64,000 nt of DNA from Leclercia adecarboxylata (GCF_006874705.1 NZ_CP035382.1:3286001-3350000), one strand, 5' to 3'; positions 38,041 through 48,261 are shown, counted from the stretch's first letter. The notes: a model not told the origin generated them from the letters alone. Translations and numbers: made by a program.

Positions 38041-38424
38041 ATGTCCGTTGACAGACTGAAACGCGATCTTCTTAACAAGATGATTAATGCCCGAATTGAT
38101 CTCGCGGCCTATCTGCAGTTAAGGAAAGCGAAGGGGTATATGTCAGTCAGCGAAAGCGACCATCTGCGTGACAACTTCTTTGAACTTTGTACTTACATGC
38201 GTGAAAAAGCGCCGGAACTGCGAGCGCATTGCAATGCCGAGGAGCAGGCAATGCTCTATCGCGCCGCCGGATCGCTCACCACCGCAGGCGTCTGTATGAT
38301 GACCGGCAACCACGATTGCCCGACGTTCATCGCCGTCAACGCAGAGAAGCTGGAAAACTGTCTGAACGATCTCACTCTCTGCATCCAGTATCTGAAATCG
38401 CATGCACCGCTGATTCAGAGCTGA
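38041..38424 (+). CDS. bssR: Biofilm regulator BssR (YliH)
   Basis: The product is 127 residues, closely matching E. coli BssR in length and in VDLAAYLQLRKAKGYMSVSES-like and GNHDCPTFIAVNAEKLENCL-like stretches. It is a small helical protein. In E. coli it affects biofilm formation and indole/cAMP-related signalling; its mechanism is unclear. It stands alone, with a hairpin after the stop. In K-12 it follows rimO directly; here 3.5 kb of accessory DNA separates them. Confidence 0.93.
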   Translation: MSVDRLKRDLLNKMINARIDLAAYLQLRKAKGYMSVSESDHLRDNFFELCTYMREKAPELRAHCNAEEQAMLYRAAGSLTTAGVCMMTGNHDCPTFIAVNAEKLENCLNDLTLCIQYLKSHAPLIQS

Positions 38425-38428
38425 TCCC

Positions 38429-38446
38429 GGGGGAGGCAACTCCCCC
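38429..38446 (+). terminator. Hairpin after bssR
   Basis: A perfect 7-bp stem (GGGGGAG / CTCCCCC, loop GCAA) lies 4 bases after the bssR stop. No T-run follows immediately, so termination is likely weak. Confidence 0.5.
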
Positions 38447-38528
38447 ATCTGATTAAGCTTTTGTAAAAGTATCAACGCCCCTGCGCTGAGTGACTACCTT
38501 TAAGGCATACGTCGAAAAGGAGTGCGTA

Positions 38529-39656
38529 ATGCGTCGATCCTCGCTTATTTCCCTGCCATTGTTACTCATCTCCGCCTCACTGTGTGCTGCACCCGCTGAA
38601 GTGAAGGTTGCAGTGCTGCAAAATAAACTCGACCACCCCTGGGCCCTGGCGTTTCTGCCGCAGGATCAGGGCATGCTGATCACTCTGAAAGGCGGGCAGC
38701 TTAAGCGCTGGCAGGCGGGCAAAGGGCTCTCGGATCCCATTGTTGGCGTGCCGAAGGTCTGGGACAGCGGACAGGGTGGATTGCTCGACGTGGCGCTGGC
38801 ACCCGACTTTGCGACTTCCCGCCGGGTCTGGCTGAGCTATGCCGAAGCGGGCGACGACGGGAAAGCGGGCACGGCGGTGGGGTATGGCCGCCTGAGCGAC
38901 GACAATACCCGGCTGGAGGCCTTTAAGGTGGTCTTCCGCCAGCAGCCTAAACTCTCGACCGGCAATCACTTTGGCGGCAGGCTGGTGTTCGACGGCAAAG
39001 GCTATCTGTTTATCGGGTTAGGTGAGAATAACCAGCGCCCGACCGCCCAGGATCTGGATAAGTTACAGGGCAAAGTGGTGCGCCTGACCGATCAGGGCGC
39101 GGTGCCGGACGATAACCCCTTTGTGAACAATAAACAGGCGCGCCCGGAAATCTGGTCTTACGGTATCCGTAATCCGCAGGGAATGGCGATGAACCCGTGG
39201 AGCAATACCCTGTGGCTCAATGAGCACGGGCCGCGCGGTGGGGACGAAATCAACATTCCGGAGAGGGGCAAGAACTACGGCTGGCCGCTGGCGACGCACG
39301 GCATTAACTACAGCGGATTGCCGATCCCCGAAGCAAAAGGGGAAACCGCCGCCGGAACCGAGCCGCCGCTGTTTGTCTGGAAGCAATCTCCGGCGTTGAG
39401 CGGGATGGCTTTTTATAACAGCGACGTTTTCCCCCAGTGGAAGAACAAGCTGTTTATTGGCGCGCTGAAGGACAAGGATGTGATAGTGCTCAACGTCAGC
39501 GGCAATAGCGTCACCGAGGAGGGAAGGATCCTCGGCGACCGTAACCAGCGGGTTCGCGACGTGCGGGTCGGGCCGGATGGCTATTTATACGTGCTGACCG
39601 ATGAAACAGACGGGCAGCTGTTAAAAGTCAGCCCGTCCAAAGAGTCGATCAGGTGA
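38529..39656 (+). CDS. yliI: Soluble aldose sugar dehydrogenase Asd (YliI)
   Basis: The product has 375 residues with a signal peptide (about 1-21, ending SLCA). The rest is a six-bladed beta-propeller of the PQQ glucose dehydrogenase B type. Visible motifs include [40 protein letters not shown], and [12 protein letters not shown]. It oxidises aldoses in the periplasm with PQQ. I use the ATG at 38529, matching E. coli; the start at 38490 would add 13 residues ahead of the signal peptide. Its last 8 bases overlap the convergent gstB gene. Confidence 0.94.
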   Translation: MRRSSLISLPLLLISASLCAAPAEVKVAVLQNKLDHPWALAFLPQDQGMLITLKGGQLKRWQAGKGLSDPIVGVPKVWDSGQGGLLDVALAPDFATSRRVWLSYAEAGDDGKAGTAVGYGRLSDDNTRLEAFKVVFRQQPKLSTGNHFGGRLVFDGKGYLFIGLGENNQRPTAQDLDKLQGKVVRLTDQGAVPDDNPFVNNKQARPEIWSYGIRNPQGMAMNPWSNTLWLNEHGPRGGDEINIPERGKNYGWPLATHGINYSGLPIPEAKGETAAGTEPPLFVWKQSPALSGMAFYNSDVFPQWKNKLFIGALKDKDVIVLNVSGNSVTEEGRILGDRNQRVRDVRVGPDGYLYVLTDETDGQLLKVSPSKESIR

Positions 39657-40275
39657 CCGGGATCATCACCACGTTGCGGTAGGCCGGGCGCTCGGTCAGG
39701 TTCGCCAGCCAGCGCTCCAGATGCGGACGGGGCGCCCACGCCAGGCCAACGTTGGTCAGGTTCCAGACAAAAGGCGCGACGGCGATATCACCCACGCCAA
39801 AGTCGTTGCCCGAGAACCACGGCTGTGTCGCCAGGGCCTCATCCATCATGGCAAACAGCGACTCGCAGGTGGCTTTGGCGGCGTCAATGGCCGCATAGTT
39901 ACGCTCGGCTTCCGGCGTTCTCACCAGCCCCATCAAAATCACCCGATGGGCAGGGGAGAGGGTCTGGTTGGCCCAGTCCATCCACTTTTCGCCGACGGCA
40001 CGCTTCGCAGGCTCATCGATCCACAGACGGTTCTGGCCGTACTGCGCCGCGAGATAGCGCACAATGGCGTTCGATTCCCACAGCGTGAGGTCGGTTTCAT
40101 CATCGCGCAGCAGCGGCACGAGGCCGTTGGGGTTCATCGCCAGATACTCGGCCTCTTTATTTACCCCGTGTTCCAGTCCCGCCATGATCTGCTTAAAGGG
40201 TAAATCCAGCTCTTCCAGCGTCCAGATTACCTTTTTCACGTTGGTCGAATTGTTCCTGCCCCACAAAGTAATCAT
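39649..40275 (-). CDS. gstB: Glutathione S-transferase GstB (YliJ)
   Basis: The product is a 208-residue GST. It has an N-terminal thioredoxin fold with [13 protein letters not shown], the glutathione-binding NPNGLVPLL and ESNAIVRYL, and an all-helical C-terminal domain with [11 protein letters not shown]. It matches E. coli YliJ over its full length. E. coli GstB acts on bromoacetate-type electrophiles. It overlaps the convergent yliI 3' end by 8 bases. Confidence 0.94.
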   Translation of the reverse strand: MITLWGRNNSTNVKKVIWTLEELDLPFKQIMAGLEHGVNKEAEYLAMNPNGLVPLLRDDETDLTLWESNAIVRYLAAQYGQNRLWIDEPAKRAVGEKWMDWANQTLSPAHRVILMGLVRTPEAERNYAAIDAAKATCESLFAMMDEALATQPWFSGNDFGVGDIAVAPFVWNLTNVGLAWAPRPHLERWLANLTERPAYRNVVMIPVT

Positions 40276-40531
40276 AATAACCCCTTATAATTAAAGCCGA
40301 TATCTGGATGAGATCCTTGTTGATGGCTTCACATGGTGAGATAAACCTAACCAATACGCAACAGATGCGAAAAAAATCGATGTGGTCAAAGCGTATCGGG
40401 TTGTTATTGCATAAACTTTAAAAACTTTACCAGCTTTTGGTTTTTTTTAAGGCTTTAGTGCGTTATTACTCATCGCTTCTTGCGGCACGGCGATGTGACG
40501 TGATTTTTGGAATGGAAACTCGGGTGGCATT

Positions 40532-41737
40532 ATGATGCGAAACACTTTTTCTTTACGCGGTCTGGTGGCAGGTTCTGCGCTGCTGGTCCTTTTTGCACCT
40601 TCGCTGTACGCAGCGGAACAGGCGGCGCCAGAGGCTCCGCCTGTTGATGCCCGTGCCTGGATATTGATGGACTATGCCAGCGGCAAAGTGCTGGCAGAAG
40701 GCAATGCAGATGAAAAACTCGACCCTGCCAGCCTGACCAAAATCATGACCAGCTACGTGGTAGGGCAGGCGCTGAAAGCGGGTAAGATCAAGCTCAACGA
40801 CATGGTCACCATCGGCAAAGACGCCTGGGCGACCGGCAACCCGGCGCTGCGCGGCTCCTCGGTGATGTTCCTCAAGCCGGGCGATCAGGTGGCGGTTTCC
40901 GATCTGAATAAAGGGGTAATCATTCAGTCGGGCAATGATGCCTGCATCGCGCTGGCCGATTACGTGGCGGGTAGTCAGGACTCTTTCATTGGATTGATGA
41001 ATGGTTATGCGCAGAAATTAGGCCTCACCAACACCACCTTTAAAACCGTTCACGGCCTGGATGCGCCGGGCCAGTTCAGTACCGCCCGCGATATGGCGCT
41101 GCTGGGCAGAGCCCTGATTCATGATGTGCCGGAAGAGTACGCGATCCATAAAGAGAAAGAGTTTACCTTCAACAAGATCCGCCAGCCGAACCGCAACCGT
41201 CTGCTGTGGAGCAGCAACGTCAACGTGGACGGGATGAAGACCGGCACCACCGCCGGCGCCGGCTACAACCTGGTGGCCTCGGCAACCCAGGGCGATATGC
41301 GTCTGATCTCGGTGGTGCTGGGCACCAAAACCGACCGCATCCGCTTTAATGAGTCAGAGAAACTGCTCACCTGGGGCTTCCGCTTCTTCGAAACCGTTAC
41401 CCCGATCAAGCCGGATGCCACCTTTGTCAGCCAGCGCGTCTGGTTTGGCGATAAGAGCGAGGTCAATCTTGGCGCCGGTGAAAGCGGCTCGGTCACCATT
41501 CCGCGCGGCCAGCTGAAAAACCTGAAGGCCAGCTATACCCTGACCGACAAGCAGCTCACCGCACCGTTGAAAAAAGGCCAGGTGGTCGGCACCATCGACT
41601 TCCAGCTGAACGGCAAATCCATCGAGCAGCGTCCATTGATCGTGATGGAAGCGGTGGAAGAGGGCGGGTTCTTCGGTCGGATGTGGGATTATGTGCTGAT
41701 GAAATTCCACGACTGGTTTGGCGGCTGGTTTAAGTAA
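40532..41737 (+). CDS. dacC: D-alanyl-D-alanine carboxypeptidase DacC (PBP6)
   Basis: The product is a 401-residue low-molecular-weight penicillin-binding protein. A signal peptide (about 1-27, LYAAEQ) is followed by the catalytic domain with SLTK (Ser67, Lys70), SGN (133-135) and KTG (236-238). A beta domain and an amphipathic C-terminal helix ([17 protein letters not shown]) anchor it to the outer face of the inner membrane. It trims pentapeptides in peptidoglycan. A 256-base region upstream is free of genes and should hold its promoter. REP repeats follow. Confidence 0.96.
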   Translation: MMRNTFSLRGLVAGSALLVLFAPSLYAAEQAAPEAPPVDARAWILMDYASGKVLAEGNADEKLDPASLTKIMTSYVVGQALKAGKIKLNDMVTIGKDAWATGNPALRGSSVMFLKPGDQVAVSDLNKGVIIQSGNDACIALADYVAGSQDSFIGLMNGYAQKLGLTNTTFKTVHGLDAPGQFSTARDMALLGRALIHDVPEEYAIHKEKEFTFNKIRQPNRNRLLWSSNVNVDGMKTGTTAGAGYNLVASATQGDMRLISVVLGTKTDRIRFNESEKLLTWGFRFFETVTPIKPDATFVSQRVWFGDKSEVNLGAGESGSVTIPRGQLKNLKASYTLTDKQLTAPLKKGQVVGTIDFQLNGKSIEQRPLIVMEAVEEGGFFGRMWDYVLMKFHDWFGGWFK

Positions 41738-41750
41738 AGCTTCCGTGCAT

Positions 41751-41938
41751 CGCCGGGTGGCGGCTTCGCCTTACCCGGCCTACGGGGTTTCCCAGGCCCG
41801 TGCCAGCGTAGCGCCGCCGGGCATCAAGGCCACAAACGGCCCGGTATCGTAGGCCCGCGCCAGCGCAGCGCCGCCGGGCATCAAGGCAGCAAACGGCCCG
41901 GTATCGTAGGCCCGTGCCAGCGTAGCGCCGCCGGGCAA
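41751..41938. repeat. REP block with a 57-bp tandem repeat
   Basis: One REP pair is followed by repeat units of 57 bases starting at 41794, 41851 and 41908 (the last partial). Each carries TAGGCCCG(T/C)GCCAGCG(T/C)AGCGCC then a CATCAAGGC-type spacer. Tandem copies differ only at a few bases. The block lies between convergent dacC and deoR. Confidence 0.85.
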
Positions 41939-41948
41939 TAAACCGCAC

Positions 41949-42707
41949 TCAGTACATCAGCTTGATCTGCTGCGCCTTAGCATAAGTCACCAGCGCCTCA
42001 TCCGGGCGGCAGTCGCTGACGATTGCGTCGAAGCACGTCAGCTCCCCCATCCGCGCAGGGCGCACTTTACCCATCTTGCTGTGATCCACCACCAGCACAT
42101 GATACTGCGCCATATTCATTGCCCACTGTTTTACCGGCAGCTCATCCAGATTAAAGCAGGTCGCCCCCTGGCGAACATGCACGCCTGCCGCGGAGTAAAA
42201 GGCGATGTCCGGGCACAGGTTGCTGAGGGTGTCCTGCAGATTGAGCGGCTTAAAGATGGCATTGCTGGCGTGAAACTCGCCGCCGCAGAGGATCACCCGG
42301 CACGCGGGTTTTTCCTGCAGGGCGAGAAAGGTATTCAGGGAGTAACAGACCCCGGTGAACGGCAGGTCGTTATCGATGGCTTCGATGATCCACGGCGTGG
42401 TGGTGCCACAGTCAAAAAACAGCGTCTGATGGGGTTGCACCAGCGAGGCGGCCAGACGCGCCGCTTTGCGCTTCTCTTCCACCAGGCGAGTCTTTTGGTC
42501 ACTCAGCAGATAGTGGCTGGCGCTGCGGGGTTCGAGGACAATGTAACCGCCGAGCAGCACCACGGGCCCGCTTTCACTGTTCAGGTCGCGACGAATGGTC
42601 ATTTCCGAGACGCCGAGTAGCGCGGCGGCCTCTTTCAGATGCAGTTTATCGCTGCGCTTAAGCGCATTGATCAGTTGAGCCAGCCGTTCGTCACGTCGTG
42701 TTTCCAT
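41949..42707 (-). CDS. deoR: Deoxyribose operon repressor DeoR
   Basis: The product has 252 residues. The N-terminal HTH contains LKEAAALLGVSEMTIRRDL. The effector domain contains FFDCGTTTPWIIEAID and ends IKLMY, matching E. coli DeoR throughout. It represses nucleoside catabolic genes (deo, nupG, tsx) and is induced by deoxyribose 5-phosphate. It is transcribed alone, away from ybjG's 3' end, with a REP block downstream. Confidence 0.95.
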   Translation of the reverse strand: METRRDERLAQLINALKRSDKLHLKEAAALLGVSEMTIRRDLNSESGPVVLLGGYIVLEPRSASHYLLSDQKTRLVEEKRKAARLAASLVQPHQTLFFDCGTTTPWIIEAIDNDLPFTGVCYSLNTFLALQEKPACRVILCGGEFHASNAIFKPLNLQDTLSNLCPDIAFYSAAGVHVRQGATCFNLDELPVKQWAMNMAQYHVLVVDHSKMGKVRPARMGELTCFDAIVSDCRPDEALVTYAKAQQIKLMY

Positions 42708-42730
42708 AGGTCCTCAGAGCGATAAATGAA

Positions 42731-42748
42731 CCCCCGTTACGCCGGGGG
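42731..42748 (-). terminator. Hairpin downstream of ybjG
   Basis: The stem CCCCCG / CGGGGG with a 6-base loop lies 27 bases past the ybjG stop. It has only a weak T-rich tail on the minus strand, so it may act as a terminator of moderate strength. Confidence 0.5.
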
Positions 42749-42774
42749 CTCAAGTTTACCTCGTGAAACCCAAA

Positions 42775-43383
42775 TTAGTCACGTATCCAGCCTTTGCGTA
42801 TAGGCAGGGCAAAGCAGAAGCGGTAAAGCTGCGAGAGGCGTTGATAGAGGGCGTGCCCGAACAGATTCCACAGGATCTGCGCGCTCAGACAACCCAGCAG
42901 TCCGACCATCAGCCCGCCCAGCATATCCATCGGCCAGTGCACGCCAAGATAGACGCGGGACCAGGCAATGGCGCAGGCCACCATCATCAACACTATGCCT
43001 GACCAGATCCGGTGCCAGAGCAGGAACGCCAGCGCAAAGGTGAAAATAGCGGTGCCGTGATCGCTCGGGAAGGAGTCATCCGCGGCGTGGTGCAGGAAGT
43101 TATAGCCAACGTGATCGACAAACGGGCGGTCGTGGGGGAACAGATGACCCAGCAGCCACGACGCCGCCAGGCTTATCACCAGCGCTATGGCGATTTTAAT
43201 CACCAGCTGACGCTGGGCACCCACCTGCTTGCGCGGCCCCCACAGCCAGAGGATCGCAATCAGCGCCGGTACAATGCTGATCAGGTCTTTTGCCACAAAG
43301 ATGGCCAGTTTGATGCTCCACTCCGGTGAAGCAGGTGTGGCATTAATCAGTTCAAACAGTCCGTAGTTCAGATTTTCTAACAT
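42775..43383 (-). CDS. ybjG: Undecaprenyl-diphosphate phosphatase YbjG
   Basis: The product is a 202-residue membrane protein of the PAP2 superfamily. The phosphatase motifs are visible: KIAIALVISLAASWLLGHLFPHDRP, then SFPSDHGTAIF, and WSRVYLGVHWPMDML. It recycles undecaprenyl phosphate in cell-wall synthesis. I use the ATG at 43383, as in E. coli (MLENLN...); the longer start at 43404 would overlap the gene upstream. It follows the PAP2 gene by 7 bases and so shares its PmrA-type control. Confidence 0.93.
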   Translation of the reverse strand: MLENLNYGLFELINATPASPEWSIKLAIFVAKDLISIVPALIAILWLWGPRKQVGAQRQLVIKIAIALVISLAASWLLGHLFPHDRPFVDHVGYNFLHHAADDSFPSDHGTAIFTFALAFLLWHRIWSGIVLMMVACAIAWSRVYLGVHWPMDMLGGLMVGLLGCLSAQILWNLFGHALYQRLSQLYRFCFALPIRKGWIRD

Positions 43384-43390
43384 ATCCTCG

Positions 43391-44119
43391 TTACTCTTTT
43401 GCAAACCAGGTGGAAATCAGGCCCCAGGCCACCACCTGTGAAAACCACACCCACCAACCTGCCCACAGGTTGTGAGAGAAGAAATGTGCCCCGCGCATCA
43501 CCTGGCCATAGCCCATCACTAACCCGAGCACGGCACCGGCTATTACCATTCCCCAGGCCAGGCGTGGACGCTCGCGCCAGAAGGCAAAGAACAGCCCCAT
43601 CACCATAAAGCCGCTCGAGGAGTGGCCCCCCGGGAAACAGCGGCCAGGGCCACTGCCAGGAGGTGCTGAGTCAAACAGGGGATACGCCAGCGCTTTGCCG
43701 CCATACTCCACCAGATCCCAGGGACAGCTGTGATGGCTGATAGCCTTCAGGATGCCCACCACCGCCGTGCCCAGCCCCATCAGCAGCGCCGCCGTCACTA
43801 ATCGCGGGTTGCGGCTGAACGCGCCGTAAAGGAGGGTGACCGCCGCCACGGCAATGGTCAGGTATTTCGCCAGCCGATGGTTGAGCAGATCCAGCAGCGC
43901 ATTGTGCTGCAGCGGAAAGTGCTGACTTGCCGCGTCATACCAGTAACCCGTCAGCAGCCTGTCGAGCGTTTCATCCCGCGCCAGCCAGGTAAAAAGCCCG
44001 GCCAGAACCAGCAGCGCTAGCAGCTGGTAACCATAAAAACGAACCGGTAAGCGGTAAAGGGCTTTTGTCTTAGAAGTCTTTAACTTAGACAATTCTGAAG
44101 CGGAGACGATTTGTGTCAT
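43391..44119 (-). CDS. PAP2-family membrane phosphatase
   Basis: The product is a 242-residue protein with about six membrane helices. It carries lipid phosphatase motifs: KAISHHSCPWDL, the central PGGHSSSGF and the C-terminal RGAHFFSHNLWAGW with catalytic His. It differs from YbjG and is absent here in K-12. The best guess is a lipid A or isoprenoid-phosphate phosphatase. I use the ATG at 44119 because the longer ATG at 44152 would sit at the predicted transcript start. A perfect PmrA-type box precedes it and overlaps the likely -35 region. It forms an operon with ybjG. Confidence 0.88.
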   Translation of the reverse strand: MTQIVSASELSKLKTSKTKALYRLPVRFYGYQLLALLVLAGLFTWLARDETLDRLLTGYWYDAASQHFPLQHNALLDLLNHRLAKYLTIAVAAVTLLYGAFSRNPRLVTAALLMGLGTAVVGILKAISHHSCPWDLVEYGGKALAYPLFDSAPPGSGPGRCFPGGHSSSGFMVMGLFFAFWRERPRLAWGMVIAGAVLGLVMGYGQVMRGAHFFSHNLWAGWWVWFSQVVAWGLISTWFAKE

Positions 44120-44163
44120 AATTAAGGTCAATGACTGGAAAACCCCAAGCATACGGATGGCAA

Positions 44164-44180
44164 CTTAAGGAAACCTTAAA
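44164..44180 (-). promoter_or_regulatory. PmrA (BasR) box
   Basis: The minus strand reads TTTAAGGTTTCCTTAAG, matching the PmrA direct-repeat consensus YTTAAK-N5-YTTAAK exactly. It overlaps the -35 position of a TATGCT -10 (44148-44153), the usual placement for PmrA activation, 45 bases upstream of the PAP2 start. Confidence 0.8.
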
Positions 44181-44286
44181 CGACAGCGATTTGTGCCTTA
44201 TTTCTGTGAGGCGGCGTGAATCTGCTATCTCTGGTGCGGCCATTTCATTACACTCTGCGCGATTTTTTATCGGATACTGAGACTCC

Positions 44287-45522
44287 ATGCTAAACCGTTC
44301 TTCTTCCCGCACGCGCCTGGGGCGTCAGGCGCTGCTGTTCCCGCTGTGTCTGGTGCTGTACGAATTCTCCACCTATATCGGAAACGATATGATCCAGCCC
44401 GGCATGCTGGCGGTGGTGGAACAGTACAACGCCGGGATCGAGTGGGTTCCCACCTCCATGACCGCCTACCTGGCGGGGGGGATGTTTTTACAGTGGCTGC
44501 TCGGGCCGCTGTCGGATCGTATTGGCCGTCGTCCGGTGATGCTGACCGGGGTGGTGTGGTTTATCGTCACCTGCCTGGCGACCCTGCTGGCGCAAACCAT
44601 CGAGCAGTTTATGGTGCTGCGTTTTTTACAGGGGGTCAGCCTGTGCTTTATCGGCGCGGTGGGTTACGCCGCCATCCAGGAGTCCTTTGAGGAGGCGGTG
44701 TGCATTAAAATCACCGCCCTGATGGCTAACGTGGCGCTGATTGCGCCGCTGCTTGGCCCGCTGGTGGGGGCCGCCTGGGTCCACGTCGCGCCCTGGGAGG
44801 GGATGTTCGTGCTGTTTGCGGCGCTGGCAGCGATCTCGTTTTACGGTCTGTACCGCGCGATGCCCGAAACCGCCACCCGCATCGGTGAGAAGCTCTCACT
44901 AAAAGAGCTGGGGCGCGACTATAAGCTGGTGCTGAAGAATGTCCGCTTTGTGGCGGGGTCGCTGGCGATTGGTTTCGTCTGCCTGCCGCTGCTGGCGTGG
45001 ATCGCCCAGTCGCCGGTGATCATCATCAGCGGCGAAAAGCTCAGTAGCTACGAGTATGGCCTGCTGCAGGTGCCCATTTTTGGCGCGCTGATTGTGGGTA
45101 ACCTGGTCCTGGCGCGCCTGACGTCACGCCGCACCGTGCGTTCGTTAATCATCATGGGCGGCTGGCCCATCGTGATTGGGCTGGTGGTGGCCGCGGTGGC
45201 GACAGTGGTTTCATCTCATGCTTATCTGTGGATGACCGCCGGGCTGAGTATCTATGCGTTTGGTATTGGGCTGGCGAATGCCGGACTGGTGCGCCTGACG
45301 CTGTTTGCCAGCGAGATGAGCAAAGGCACGGTATCGGCGGCGATGGGGATGTTGCAGATGCTGATCTTTACCGTTGGGATTGAGGTCAGCAAACATGCCT
45401 TCAGCTCTGGCGGCAACGGGCTGTTCAGCCTGTTCAACCTGGCGAACGGCATCCTGTGGCTGGGGCTGATGTTTGTGTTCCTGAAAGACAAGCGGGTGGG
45501 TAGTTCGTTACAGCCGGAGTAA
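44287..45522 (+). CDS. mdfA: Multidrug efflux MFS transporter MdfA (Cmr)
   Basis: The product has 411 residues and 12 helices, with high identity to E. coli MdfA. The charged residues Glu26 and Asp34 of helix 1 ([12 protein letters not shown]) are both present, as is motif [13 protein letters not shown]. It exports chloramphenicol, ciprofloxacin and lipophilic cations in exchange for protons. It diverges from the PAP2-ybjG operon and stands alone, followed by a REP pair. Confidence 0.96.
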   Translation: MLNRSSSRTRLGRQALLFPLCLVLYEFSTYIGNDMIQPGMLAVVEQYNAGIEWVPTSMTAYLAGGMFLQWLLGPLSDRIGRRPVMLTGVVWFIVTCLATLLAQTIEQFMVLRFLQGVSLCFIGAVGYAAIQESFEEAVCIKITALMANVALIAPLLGPLVGAAWVHVAPWEGMFVLFAALAAISFYGLYRAMPETATRIGEKLSLKELGRDYKLVLKNVRFVAGSLAIGFVCLPLLAWIAQSPVIIISGEKLSSYEYGLLQVPIFGALIVGNLVLARLTSRRTVRSLIIMGGWPIVIGLVVAAVATVVSSHAYLWMTAGLSIYAFGIGLANAGLVRLTLFASEMSKGTVSAAMGMLQMLIFTVGIEVSKHAFSSGGNGLFSLFNLANGILWLGLMFVFLKDKRVGSSLQPE

Positions 45523-45531
45523 ACAATCAAG

Positions 45532-45603
45532 CCGGGTGGCGGCTACGCCTTGCCCGGCCTACGAAACCCGTAGGCCCGTGCAAGCAACGCGCCGCCGGGC
45601 ATT
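45532..45603. repeat. REP pair
   Basis: Two facing REP palindromes (GCCGGGTGGCGGCTACGCC and TAGGCCCGTGCAAGCAACGCG) lie between convergent mdfA and ybjI. Confidence 0.8.
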
Positions 45604-45605
45604 GC

Positions 45606-46418
45606 TTAGTTGAATGGGGCTTCCTGGTTTAACACGCGATCGATCACCTCCAGCACCCCTTCGTCGTTATTGTGCGGCGCTTCATAGCGGGCAACCGCTT
45701 TGATGTGATCCCGGGCGTTTGCCATCGCAAAGCTGTACCCGGCCTGGGTCAGCATCTCCACGTCATTCCCGCTGTCGCCAAAGGCGACCACTTCGCTGTT
45801 GTCGATGCCCCACAGCTCCTGCAGCAGGCGCAGGCCATTGGCTTTGTGGATCCCCGGAAGAATCAGGTCAATACTGCCGTGGCCGGTGGTGACCGGCACC
45901 ATAATGTCGCTCAGCTGCTGGTGGATCATCGCCTGAATACGCGGGATCTCATCGTCCGGCACGTTCAGGCCAAACTTAAAGAAGATATCGTTGAAGTTGT
46001 CGAAATTGTCCACCTTTTCCAGCCGGTGATAATATTTGGCGGCAAGGTCATGGAAGGTTTCACCATAGTGTTTCAGGGTATAGGCGCTGCCTTTGCCGCA
46101 GGCGATCACCTCCACTTCCGGAATCGAGCAGAGAAACTCCGCCACGGTGGCGAACTGGGCTTGGGTCAGCTCGCCGTTGTAGACATCCTGCCCGGCATTC
46201 ACCACCCAGCCGCCGTTTTCCGCGACAAAGGCGATCTCATCGGCGATCTCAGGGAAGAAGGAGATCAGCTGGTAGTACTGGTTGCCGCTGGCGACCACAA
46301 ACCGTATGCCCTGTTCCTTCATCTGCGCGTACTGGCGCAGAAAACGCGCGCGATTGTACTGCTTCGCATCGTTCAGGAAGGTGCCATCCATATCAACTGC
46401 AATCAGTTTAACGCTCAT
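45606..46418 (-). CDS. ybjI: HAD-family phosphatase YbjI
   Basis: The product is a 270-residue Cof-type HAD phosphatase. Motif I is AVDMDGTF, motif [12 protein letters not shown], motif III lysine in GIHKANGL, and motif [12 protein letters not shown]. It is a paralogue of YbiV in this window. E. coli YbjI acts on flavin mononucleotide and some sugar phosphates in vitro. I use the ATG at 46418 (MSVKLIAVD), with GGAG 7 bases upstream. Its start overlaps the end of ybjJ by 11 bases, so the two form an operon. Confidence 0.93.
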   Translation of the reverse strand: MSVKLIAVDMDGTFLNDAKQYNRARFLRQYAQMKEQGIRFVVASGNQYYQLISFFPEIADEIAFVAENGGWVVNAGQDVYNGELTQAQFATVAEFLCSIPEVEVIACGKGSAYTLKHYGETFHDLAAKYYHRLEKVDNFDNFNDIFFKFGLNVPDDEIPRIQAMIHQQLSDIMVPVTTGHGSIDLILPGIHKANGLRLLQELWGIDNSEVVAFGDSGNDVEMLTQAGYSFAMANARDHIKAVARYEAPHNNDEGVLEVIDRVLNQEAPFN

Positions 46419-47625
46419 ATCCATTCTCCATGGCAGATTTAGCCTGCGAATCCGGTTTGGCGACCGCCCTGGCAACCAGGGCGGCAATCATCACTAATCC
46501 CAATACCACCAGCATGGCGCTGCGTAAGCCGTAATGCTCCCCGAGGAAGCCCAGCAGCGGCGGGCCCACCAGGAAGGCGAGATAGCCGGTGGTGGCGACC
46601 ACGCTGACGCGGGTCGGCGCGTCCGGGCCGGTGTCGCTGGCCGCCGAGATGGTCAGCGGGAAGCCAAGCGAAGCACCAAGCCCCCACAGCACCACCGACA
46701 CGCCGGCCACCCAGTCGACATCGACAAAAATAATCAACGCAATGCCCAGACCACCCAGCAGGGCGCTGGCACGGACCACCGTCACCCGGCTGTAGCGGTC
46801 AATAAACCAGCCGCCGGTAAAGCGACCGACGGTCATGCCCAGCGTAAACCCGGCGTAAATCAGCGAGCCGGAGGTCGGGCTGAATCCGTGACCGTCCACC
46901 ATCAGCAGCGGCAACCAGTCGTTCGCGGAGCCTTCGGCAAAGGCCATCGCCAGCACCACCACGCCAATCAGCATCAGCTGCATATCGCGATAGAAGGGCA
47001 GCCCTTTTTCACCCGTTTTAGTCTCACCCGCGACGTTCCTGCCGTTGCCATCCGGGATGGCGGTGATCCCCAGCAGAACCGGGGCGATACAGACCAGCGC
47101 GGCCAGCAGAGTATGTGTCGTAGCGGCAATGCCGGAGGCGGTCAGGGCCATGCCGATACCGGCGCCTGCCAGCGTGCCAAGGCTGTAAAATCCGTGCATC
47201 ATCGGCAGTACGGTTTTGTTCATCTCCTGCTCGATGGTTGCGCCTTCGACGTTAATCGCCACTTCCGCCGCGCCAAAACTGCCGCCAAACACGGTCAGCC
47301 CGATGGCAAACGCCAGCGGGGAGGCGAACCACAGCGCAACGCTGAGCATCATCATACCCACAATCGCGCAGCACATGGTGGTGCGGATCACTGTCCGCGT
47401 GCCGAACCGCTTAACCAGCCAGGCGGAACAGAGAATGCCGCTCATCGAGCCTATCGACAGGCCAAATAACACGATGCCCATTTCCGCCGTCGAGACCGAC
47501 AGAATGTCACGGATAGCGGGGGTGCGCGTGGCCCAGGAGGCCATTAACAGGCCGGGAATAAAGAAGAACATAAACAGCGCCCACAGGCGTCTTTGCAGAA
47601 TTTTGCGCGATGAGATGACGGTCAT
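46408..47625 (-). CDS. ybjJ: Inner-membrane MFS protein YbjJ
   Basis: The product is a 405-residue MFS transporter with 12 helices, matching E. coli YbjJ in length and motifs ([22 protein letters not shown] and [16 protein letters not shown]). The substrate is unknown. It is the first gene of ybjJ-ybjI and diverges from rcdA across an 81-base region containing a TetR-type palindrome, so RcdA probably controls it too. Confidence 0.92.
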   Translation of the reverse strand: MTVISSRKILQRRLWALFMFFFIPGLLMASWATRTPAIRDILSVSTAEMGIVLFGLSIGSMSGILCSAWLVKRFGTRTVIRTTMCCAIVGMMMLSVALWFASPLAFAIGLTVFGGSFGAAEVAINVEGATIEQEMNKTVLPMMHGFYSLGTLAGAGIGMALTASGIAATTHTLLAALVCIAPVLLGITAIPDGNGRNVAGETKTGEKGLPFYRDMQLMLIGVVVLAMAFAEGSANDWLPLLMVDGHGFSPTSGSLIYAGFTLGMTVGRFTGGWFIDRYSRVTVVRASALLGGLGIALIIFVDVDWVAGVSVVLWGLGASLGFPLTISAASDTGPDAPTRVSVVATTGYLAFLVGPPLLGFLGEHYGLRSAMLVVLGLVMIAALVARAVAKPDSQAKSAMENGYER

Positions 47626-47673
47626 GGTTTCTGTACCAGAAGGACAACATAGAAGACAACACTAGCAAGTTTG

Positions 47674-47687
47674 TGTACATTTGTACA
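47674..47687. promoter_or_regulatory. TetR-type palindromic operator upstream of rcdA
   Basis: TGTACATTTGTACA is a pair of TGTACA half-sites around TT, in the intergenic region between divergent ybjJ and rcdA, 20 bases before the rcdA ATG. It is a likely RcdA autoregulatory site. Confidence 0.6.
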
Positions 47688-47706
47688 TAAATGCGCTGAG
47701 GTAAAA

Positions 47707-48249
47707 ATGAACAGACGACCCAACGATCCGCAACGGCGGGAACGGATATTGCAGGCCACCCTGGACACCATCGCAGAGCATGGTCTGAACGCCGTCACTC
47801 ATCGCAAAATCGCCAGCTGCGCCGGGGTGCCGCTGGGGTCGATGACCTACTATTTTGCCGGGATGGATGCGCTGCTTGAGGAGGCCTTCACCTGGTTTAC
47901 GCAGCAGATGTCGGTGCAGTATCGCGAGTTCTTTGCCGGGGTGACGGGGCCGGAGATGGCCTGCGAGTCGATCGTCACCCTGATTTACAGCTCCCAGGTC
48001 ACCACGCCGCACAATATGGAGCTGATGTACCAGCTTTATGCCTTTATGAACCGCAGCGCATCGTTAAAAACCGTGATGCAGGACTGGATGAAAACCAGCC
48101 AGACGACGCTGGAGCAGTGGTTTGATCCGGTCACCGCCCGTGCCCTGGACGCGTTTATTGAAGGGATGACGCTGCATTTTGTCACTGACAGGCAGCCGCT
48201 CTCGCGGGAGGCGTTAAGGGTTATGGTGGGGCGAATTGCGGGGGTATAA
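47707..48249 (+). CDS. rcdA: TetR-family regulator RcdA (YbjK)
   Basis: The product has 180 residues. The N-terminal TetR HTH has [18 protein letters not shown] and [22 protein letters not shown]. The C-terminal part contains [24 protein letters not shown] as in E. coli YbjK. In E. coli RcdA activates csgD and stress genes and represses its own promoter. I use the ATG at 47707 (MNRRPNDPQ); the start at 47671 would run through the operator. A terminator follows. Confidence 0.93.
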   Translation: MNRRPNDPQRRERILQATLDTIAEHGLNAVTHRKIASCAGVPLGSMTYYFAGMDALLEEAFTWFTQQMSVQYREFFAGVTGPEMACESIVTLIYSSQVTTPHNMELMYQLYAFMNRSASLKTVMQDWMKTSQTTLEQWFDPVTARALDAFIEGMTLHFVTDRQPLSREALRVMVGRIAGV

Positions 48250-48261
48250 CATCAACCAACA

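Noticed and set aside
41751..41938. Possible CRISPR array
   Set aside because: The repeated part is a REP unit and the spacers are also repeated, so this is a tandem REP block. No cas genes are present.
43384..43404. Longer N-terminus for YbjG
   Set aside because: It would overlap the PAP2 gene's end and is not present in E. coli YbjG.
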